Shown: piece by piece, positions 6,740 to 10,350 of the stretch | Numbering within the stretch: position 1 is the first letter of the stretch | Layout of the letters: every line of letters starts with the position of its first letter | NCBI GenBank assembly: GCA_028688535.1 | Contig: JAQTXY010000042.1 | Coordinates: 1 to 10,350 of the forward strand | Length of the DNA stretch: 10,350 nt | Direction of reading: 5' to 3' | Origin: Methanothrix sp. | GTDB lineage: Archaea; Halobacteriota; Methanosarcinia; Methanotrichales; Methanotrichaceae | Translations under genes and position numbers: made by a program | The notes under the pieces: model-generated | Databases searched by the model: none | Told to the model about the DNA's origin: nothing | What the model saw: only the letters and a program-made list of their open reading frames with translations

Positions 6740-7573
6740 TCATCTATCGCTTTGGGAAAGAATCGTGAAGTATCTCTTAATTATATCTCTGTTTTCAGGA
6801 GGAAGGCTCTCGATATAGAGTTCAGATGGAACTGCCGTTGCATCTCCCGCTTGGGATTGCGAGAATACACGCTCTACCGGCTCTGTGTTTCTGGCTAGAG
6901 ATCCGGCTCCTATTCCCGGATAGAGCATAATTTCCATCTTGTTCTCATTTAAAACAGCCAGAGAGGGATTGCCGAAAAGGTTTCCTGTGAGGTTTATTTC
7001 CTGGTTTGCGTTTTGCGCCGGCATCTCGTTCTCGAAAGCAGAAAGGGCTTTGTCCCTCAGATCGGCAAGGGACTGAAAATCCGATGGATTGATAATCTCG
7101 CTCTGCGCCAGGAGAATGGCAGCGCCTGCAATGATTACGATGGCAAATGCCCTGCTGCTTATCCGCCGTGAATTGAGGATATCTGAAGGCTTGATCTTAT
7201 TCAGGCTTGCTTTGAGATCTCTTGCAAGGTCTTGCATGGGCAGGGAATCGACATCGCGATTGTCGTAAGCGGTGCGGGCTTTCTCTGAGAGTTGTGGTCC
7301 CAAGAGGGGAAATATATCCGCCTTTTTTCTCCTCTTGATGAGCATGGCCCCAGCCAAGCCGATGATTATAGAGATAATTGCAGGTGATGCCGCGAGGAGA
7401 TAAACATCCTGATAATAGAAGTTCATAAATCCGGGAAGGCCTATAATCTCTGCCAGGGCATAAACTGCAATGGAAATTATGGTCGCGTTCATTGCCCATA
7501 TGGTTCTTTCAAAGCGTTGGTATGCCTGGGTCAGCCTGCTCAGGGGTTGGAGAAATTCATAGGGCCCTTTCAC
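6740..7573 (-). CDS. Three-helix membrane protein, unknown function
   Basis: This 277-residue protein starts at GTG 7573. It has hydrophobic segments at about 27-47, 57-79 (ending KRRKK, a cytoplasmic stop) and 141-157. A cytoplasmic stretch at about 80-140 (LSEKARTAYDNRDVDSLP..., Lys/Asp-rich, helical) separates TM2 from TM3. The last 120 residues, beyond TM3, should be outside. They include an NLT sequon and end ESLPPENRDIIKRYFTIL. The layout resembles membrane proteins that accompany MoxR ATPase and DUF58 genes in archaea, but no such genes are present here, so I do not assign a family. It is convergent with thg1 (16-base gap) and divergent from the Cache-HAMP-PP2C receptor gene, 84 bases away, with which it may share control. 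The TATA-like element at 7594-7603 is placed for a leaderless mRNA beginning at the GTG. That it is a real gene is likely; its role is unknown. Confidence 0.8.
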   Translation of the reverse strand: MKGPYEFLQPLSRLTQAYQRFERTIWAMNATIISIAVYALAEIIGLPGFMNFYYQDVYLLAASPAIISIIIGLAGAMLIKRRKKADIFPLLGPQLSEKARTAYDNRDVDSLPMQDLARDLKASLNKIKPSDILNSRRISSRAFAIVIIAGAAILLAQSEIINPSDFQSLADLRDKALSAFENEMPAQNANQEINLTGNLFGNPSLAVLNENKMEIMLYPGIGAGSLARNTEPVERVFSQSQAGDATAVPSELYIESLPPENRDIIKRYFTILSQSDR

Positions 7574-7593
7574 AATAATTATTCCTATGGTGC

Positions 7594-7603
7594 AAATAAA
7601 TAG
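7594..7603 (-). promoter_or_regulatory. TATA box for the membrane-protein gene
   Basis: On the minus strand this reads CTATTTATTT, centred about 26 bases before GTG 7573, so the transcript would begin at the start codon. The shared TATATTA element at 7628-7637 could also act in this direction, with a leader of about 35 bases. Confidence 0.4.
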
Positions 7604-7627
7604 TTTTTGCAGGTAATGCTGAAAAGA

Positions 7628-7637
7628 GTTTATATTA
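7628..7637 (+). promoter_or_regulatory. TATA box for the receptor gene, leaderless start
   Basis: GTTTATATTA, preceded by a purine-rich BRE-like GAAAAGA, is centred about 26 bases before ATG 7658. This is the normal TATA-to-start distance in archaea, so the mRNA should begin at or within a few bases of the ATG. No Shine-Dalgarno sequence is present, which agrees. Confidence 0.6.
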
Positions 7638-7657
7638 CCTGGTCAATGGAATAAAAA

Positions 7658-9706
7658 ATGGCTGGCATCTATGGATTAAGAAAAAGGCTTTTGCTTGTTC
7701 TGCTAGCTTTTGCTCTACTGCCAATGGTTATTCTAGGGATCATATCTTTAGTAGAGATGAACCATGCGTCTGTGGATGTTCAGAGTAATATCACTAGCCT
7801 TAGCACATCCTTAAATCGTTCCTCATTGGAGGTTGGTCGAGGCGGTGCCGATCAGGTGCAGCTAGCTATCGCGAAGTCCCGCCAGTATGATGAGTTCTTC
7901 GGGCGCATAGCTTCTGAGAACGAGCTGGTTGCCGGTTATTTGGCAGCCGGATCCACAAATGAGAGTTGCACTCCAGAAGGAATATGGGTTGCTCCGATCG
8001 ATTCCAATCAGATAACTTCTGATATAAGAGATGCCACCATAAGATCACTATGTGCTCCTGCCAGGATTATGCAGGCACTTCACAAGAGCAAATCGTCACA
8101 ATATCTATCATATATAGGAACCGAGGATGGGGTGCTGGCGGTATGGCCTTACAGCAACAAGACTCTGCGTAATACGGCACCTTTCAGTTACAAGGATATG
8201 CCGTATTATTCTCAGGCCAGGCAAAAGAAGAAGACCATCTGGACCGGGCCATACGTGACTGATAAGGGAGATTATGCAATTACCGTTACAACACCCTTCT
8301 ATCGAAAAGATGTGTTTGCAGGCATTGCGGGAATGGATGTATCTTTATATCCAATTTACAGCGATCTGTCATCCCTGCAGGGTAGAGGCTATCCATTTAT
8401 TATGGATTCGTCTGGCTTGATAATTTATCGATCAAAAAATAAGCCGGAAAACGATCTGAAAGAGCTCTTCGTAACAGATAACCTATTTGAATCCAACAAT
8501 CCCGAGGTCAGGGCTCTGGTTAGAAACATGATAAAGGAAAGCTCCGGCTCAAGTGTGATCGGGCTAGGTGATGGAGACGGCTACGTGGCTTTCTCGCGCA
8601 TAGCAACACTTGGCTGGATAGTCTGCATTGCTTATCCTGCCGAAGAGATGAGCTTGCCAGCTCGATACATTGATTCCGGTGTTAAGGATGTTGCTATGAG
8701 CGCAACTGCCGGCTTGAATGATGCTTCGCGAAAGGTTTGGGAATACGCGTTGACTCTCTTCGTCCTCACAGTCTTTTCCGTATTGGGAGCTGGATGGTTG
8801 ATGAGCAGAAGAATCGATGGCCAGATCGAGTCGCTTTCCAATGCGGCTGCAAAGATATCTCGAGGCGAGTTTAACGTTGCAATTGAGATTTCCGGTGAAC
8901 TGTCTCCTCTGGCGGTATCCTTCAATAAAATGGCGCAGGGTCTGAAGGGATACGTGGGAAGGCAAGAGGCCGAAGCAGTTTTGCGGGGCGGCTCCGGCAA
9001 GGAGATGGCTTTCCTCGAAGGGGTGAAGCGTAACCTGATTCCCGTGAATGTGCCACAAGAAGAAGAATATGAAATCAAGACGCTTTACTGGCCTTCGGAG
9101 ATGGATGGTTTTGATCTCTACGATATTGCCCGAGCCGGTGATAAGATAGCTTTTGCAATGGCGGGTGTAGGTGGGGATGGTGTCCAGGCAGCAATGCTTG
9201 CCATCATGTCGCGAACGCTCATTCGTGCCTCGCCTGATAAATTGGATCCGGCAAAAGCGATCAGCGACCTGAATATGCAGATAAATCAGTATGGTCATGG
9301 AACTAATCTGGCATGCTTTTATGCGCTGTTAGATCCCGTTAATCACACTTTAGAGTATGTGAACGCCGGCTTTAATCCGCCTTTCATTGTCGATCCGGGA
9401 GGAATGGTGGATACATTGGGTGGCGGTGGCATAGCTCTTGGTATGCTGGATAGAATGGATCTGGAAAAGACGCTAATACCCATTCAGCTGGGCGATGTAA
9501 TGGTCATGTATTCCAATGGTGTCGTGGAGCTGGAAAACGGTTCAAATGGTCAATTTGGCATAGAGCGGCTGATTAACCTGGTCATAAACAACCGACATCG
9601 CACTGCCTCTGAGATATTGATGATTGCAGAGAAGAGTCTTCTTGATTATTCCAAGTCAAAGCGATCTTCTTCGGATGTAACCCTAATAATTATCAAACGA
9701 AGTTAG
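7658..9706 (+). CDS. Cache-HAMP-PP2C (RsbU/SpoIIE-like) receptor, probably degenerate phosphatase
   Basis: This 682-residue membrane receptor has TM1 at about 10-32 and an extracellular dCache-like sensor at about 35-350 (PYYSQARQKKKTIWTGPYV... ITVTTPFY...GIAGMDVSL). TM2 follows at about 362-381, then HAMP at about 382-434 (RIDGQIESLSNAAAKISRGE) and a SpoIIE/RsbU-type PP2C domain at about 455-682. RsbU-like enzymes dephosphorylate STAS-domain anti-anti-sigma proteins; here a ligand outside would control that domain through HAMP. Several hallmark residues differ. Asp486 is kept in DGFDLYD, the GGDFYD-like motif. The Asp of GDVSGHG is Gly503 (AGVGGDG), the Asp of YTDGV is Asn620 (YSNGV), and the first Asp of DDITL is Ser672 (SDVTL). 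These are metal ligands, so activity is doubtful and a binding or scaffold role is plausible. No partner gene (STAS or RsbW-type kinase) is in the window. The domain architecture is very secure; the loss of activity is inference. Confidence 0.9.
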   Translation: MAGIYGLRKRLLLVLLAFALLPMVILGIISLVEMNHASVDVQSNITSLSTSLNRSSLEVGRGGADQVQLAIAKSRQYDEFFGRIASENELVAGYLAAGSTNESCTPEGIWVAPIDSNQITSDIRDATIRSLCAPARIMQALHKSKSSQYLSYIGTEDGVLAVWPYSNKTLRNTAPFSYKDMPYYSQARQKKKTIWTGPYVTDKGDYAITVTTPFYRKDVFAGIAGMDVSLYPIYSDLSSLQGRGYPFIMDSSGLIIYRSKNKPENDLKELFVTDNLFESNNPEVRALVRNMIKESSGSSVIGLGDGDGYVAFSRIATLGWIVCIAYPAEEMSLPARYIDSGVKDVAMSATAGLNDASRKVWEYALTLFVLTVFSVLGAGWLMSRRIDGQIESLSNAAAKISRGEFNVAIEISGELSPLAVSFNKMAQGLKGYVGRQEAEAVLRGGSGKEMAFLEGVKRNLIPVNVPQEEEYEIKTLYWPSEMDGFDLYDIARAGDKIAFAMAGVGGDGVQAAMLAIMSRTLIRASPDKLDPAKAISDLNMQINQYGHGTNLACFYALLDPVNHTLEYVNAGFNPPFIVDPGGMVDTLGGGGIALGMLDRMDLEKTLIPIQLGDVMVMYSNGVVELENGSNGQFGIERLINLVINNRHRTASEILMIAEKSLLDYSKSKRSSSDVTLIIIKRS

Positions 9707-9778
9707 TGATTTATGTATAATTCTTTTTGTCCGAGAGATAAGCATAGGCGTTCGAACTAATTTATTACAAGTACTATT

Positions 9779-9814
9779 ATTCAAATTTCTTTCCTTTGGC
9801 TATCGGGTTTTTTT
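9779..9814 (+). terminator. T-rich terminator before the rRNA promoters
   Basis: T-rich tracts ending in T7 at 9808-9814 lie between the receptor gene and the first rRNA TATA box. They would end receptor transcription and insulate the rRNA operon. A shorter T5 run is at 9722-9726. Confidence 0.5.
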
Positions 9815-9822
9815 GTGCGCTA

Positions 9823-9861
9823 CCTATAAATACAGGTCTCCCCTTGGAGAGGAGGCCGATG
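9823..9861 (+). promoter_or_regulatory. rRNA promoter P1
   Basis: The TATA box CTATAAATAC (9824-9833) is followed by an inverted repeat TCTCC-CCTT-GGAGA (9837-9850). GGCCGATG then begins at 9854, 29 bases after the first base of TATAAATA, at the expected start site. Confidence 0.7.
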
Positions 9862-9928
9862 CGATGGGCTCGTAGGATTCGCTTTCAGTCTCCGGATTAA
9901 AACCTGGGGAGCATGGAGGTGCCAAAAT

Positions 9929-9960
9929 CCTTAAATACGAGTTTCGATCACAATGGCTGC
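9929..9960 (+). promoter_or_regulatory. rRNA promoter P2
   Basis: CCTTAAATAC (9929-9938), about 105 bases downstream of P1, matches the archaeal TATA consensus. The expected transcript start is near 9957-9960. No GGCCGATG copy is present here. Confidence 0.55.
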
Positions 9961-10030
9961 CGAAAAGAGTTCAAGTTTTCGTGTCTCCTTCGCGACTTCT
10001 CCTCATGGTCAAGTCCAAGTGACTCGAAAG

Positions 10031-10061
10031 CTATAAATACTACGAACTCCTTTTGAGTTGG
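10031..10061 (+). promoter_or_regulatory. rRNA promoter P3
   Basis: CTATAAATAC (10031-10040) is identical to the P1 box. As at P1, an inverted repeat, AACTC-CTTTT-GAGTT (10045-10059), lies between the TATA box and the expected start near 10060. Confidence 0.65.
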
Positions 10062-10100
10062 TCCAATAATCGACGCCCAAGAGGTCTGCTGAAGAGCAAC

Positions 10101-10138
10101 CTTTAAATAGTAGTAATGCGTACAGAATTGGGCCGATG
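10101..10138 (+). promoter_or_regulatory. rRNA promoter P4 (proximal)
   Basis: CTTTAAATAG (10101-10110) is a strong TATA box. GGCCGATG (10131-10138) again begins 29 bases after the first base of the octamer TTTAAATA, exactly as at P1. The leader from here to 16S rRNA is about 190 bases. Confidence 0.7.
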
Positions 10139-10213
10139 AGGCGTCGCAACCTGTAATCCCAACCCAGCCAAGAATCGCTGGAATGGATGAAAAGCTGCGA
10201 TTGAAACATATGG

Positions 10214-10281
10214 AGACGCGAGTTTTTTCGTGTCTGACATTGGTCTTGGCGACTCAGCCAATTCCGACTGGTTTTCGGAAT
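10214..10281 (+). other. Three consecutive hairpins in the pre-16S leader
   Basis: AGACGCG/CGTGTCT (10214-10235, one G-U pair), TTGGC/GCCA(A) (10246-10261) and ATTCCGA/TCGGAAT (10261-10281, perfect seven-bp stem, seven-base loop) follow one another. Together they make a structured 5' external spacer, probably involved in pre-rRNA folding and processing. The 5' half of the long 16S processing stem should lie between these hairpins and 10322, but its partner is outside the window. Confidence 0.5.
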
Positions 10282-10322
10282 AACATGATTGAGTTTAAAG
10301 AGAACTTCCTAGAAGGATAAGA

Positions 10323-10350
10323 ATTCTGGTTGATCCTGCCAGAGGTTACT
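10323..10350 (+). rRNA. 16S ribosomal RNA (5' end only)
   Basis: ATTCTGGTTGATCCTGCC followed by AGAGGTTACT is the 5' end of archaeal small-subunit rRNA, in the variant seen in Methanosarcinales. Only 28 bases are in the window; the gene continues to the right. The exact mature end could be off by one or two bases. Confidence 0.95.

Noticed and set aside
8564..9298. 244-codon minus-strand frame
   Set aside because: It lies opposite the HAMP/PP2C coding region and has no coherent domain.
10009..10209. 66-codon minus-strand frame in the rRNA leader
   Set aside because: It covers rRNA promoters P3 and P4, and the protein shows no domain; a chance frame.
9976..10235. TTTTCGTGTCT repeated at 9976-9986 and 10225-10235
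   Set aside because: It is an 11-base match 249 bases apart, without matching position relative to promoters; probably chance, although the second copy is part of a hairpin.
10291..10302. GAGTTTAAAGAG as a fifth rRNA TATA box
   Set aside because: It would start transcription at the mature 16S end, leaving no leader for processing; more likely part of the processing stem.

Overview
The window comes from a methanogenic archaeon, most likely of the order Methanosarcinales and plausibly a Methanothrix (Methanosaeta)-like genome. The last 28 bases are the 5' end of an archaeal 16S rRNA (ATTCTGGTTGATCCTGCC...). Promoters are archaeal TATA boxes (CTATAAATAC, TTTATATTA) placed about 26 bases before the inferred transcript starts, and several genes start with GTG. 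Gene content also fits: an Lhr-type helicase with a zinc finger, an iron-sulfur flavoprotein with the compact CX2CX2CX5C motif, a PRC-barrel protein and an archaeal Thg1. The genus is an inference; the domain is well supported.

Layout. (1) 1-2624, plus: an Lhr-family helicase cut by the left window edge; reading continues upstream of its first in-window ATG. (2) 2625-3077: an intergenic stretch with a clear 45-codon lysine-rich small gene (2839-2976) that has a strong ribosome binding site, followed by T-rich and hairpin sequence. (3) 3078-4873, minus: a two-gene overlapping operon of an Isf-type flavoprotein and a Bcr/CflA-like MFS exporter, with an 18-bp perfect palindrome between its promoter and first gene. 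(4) 4874-5085: a regulatory region holding that palindrome and two direct copies of a 16-bp element. (5) 5086-5604, plus: a secreted Tyr/Gly-rich protein of unknown function, followed by a hairpin-T-tract terminator. (6) 5796-6723, plus: a PRC-barrel protein overlapping tRNA-His guanylyltransferase (Thg1). (7) 6740-7573, minus: an unknown three-helix membrane protein. It is divergent from (8) 7658-9706, plus: a large receptor with a Cache-like sensor domain, HAMP and an RsbU/SpoIIE-type PP2C domain. Both genes of this pair look leaderless. (9) 9707-10322: no protein gene; a T-rich terminator, four TATA boxes for the rRNA operon and a run of small hairpins leading into 16S rRNA at 10323.

Most genes are small units with separate jobs (RNA processing and tRNA maturation, redox defence and efflux, surface and signalling) beside the rRNA operon. 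I see no defence island, CRISPR array, transposon or complete novel multi-gene system. The most unusual items are the signalling receptor, whose PP2C domain has lost three of four metal-binding aspartates, and the tandem rRNA promoters, two of which share an octamer at the same distance from the TATA box. Next are the small Lys-rich protein and the paired repeats and palindrome between the flavoprotein operon and the secreted-protein gene.
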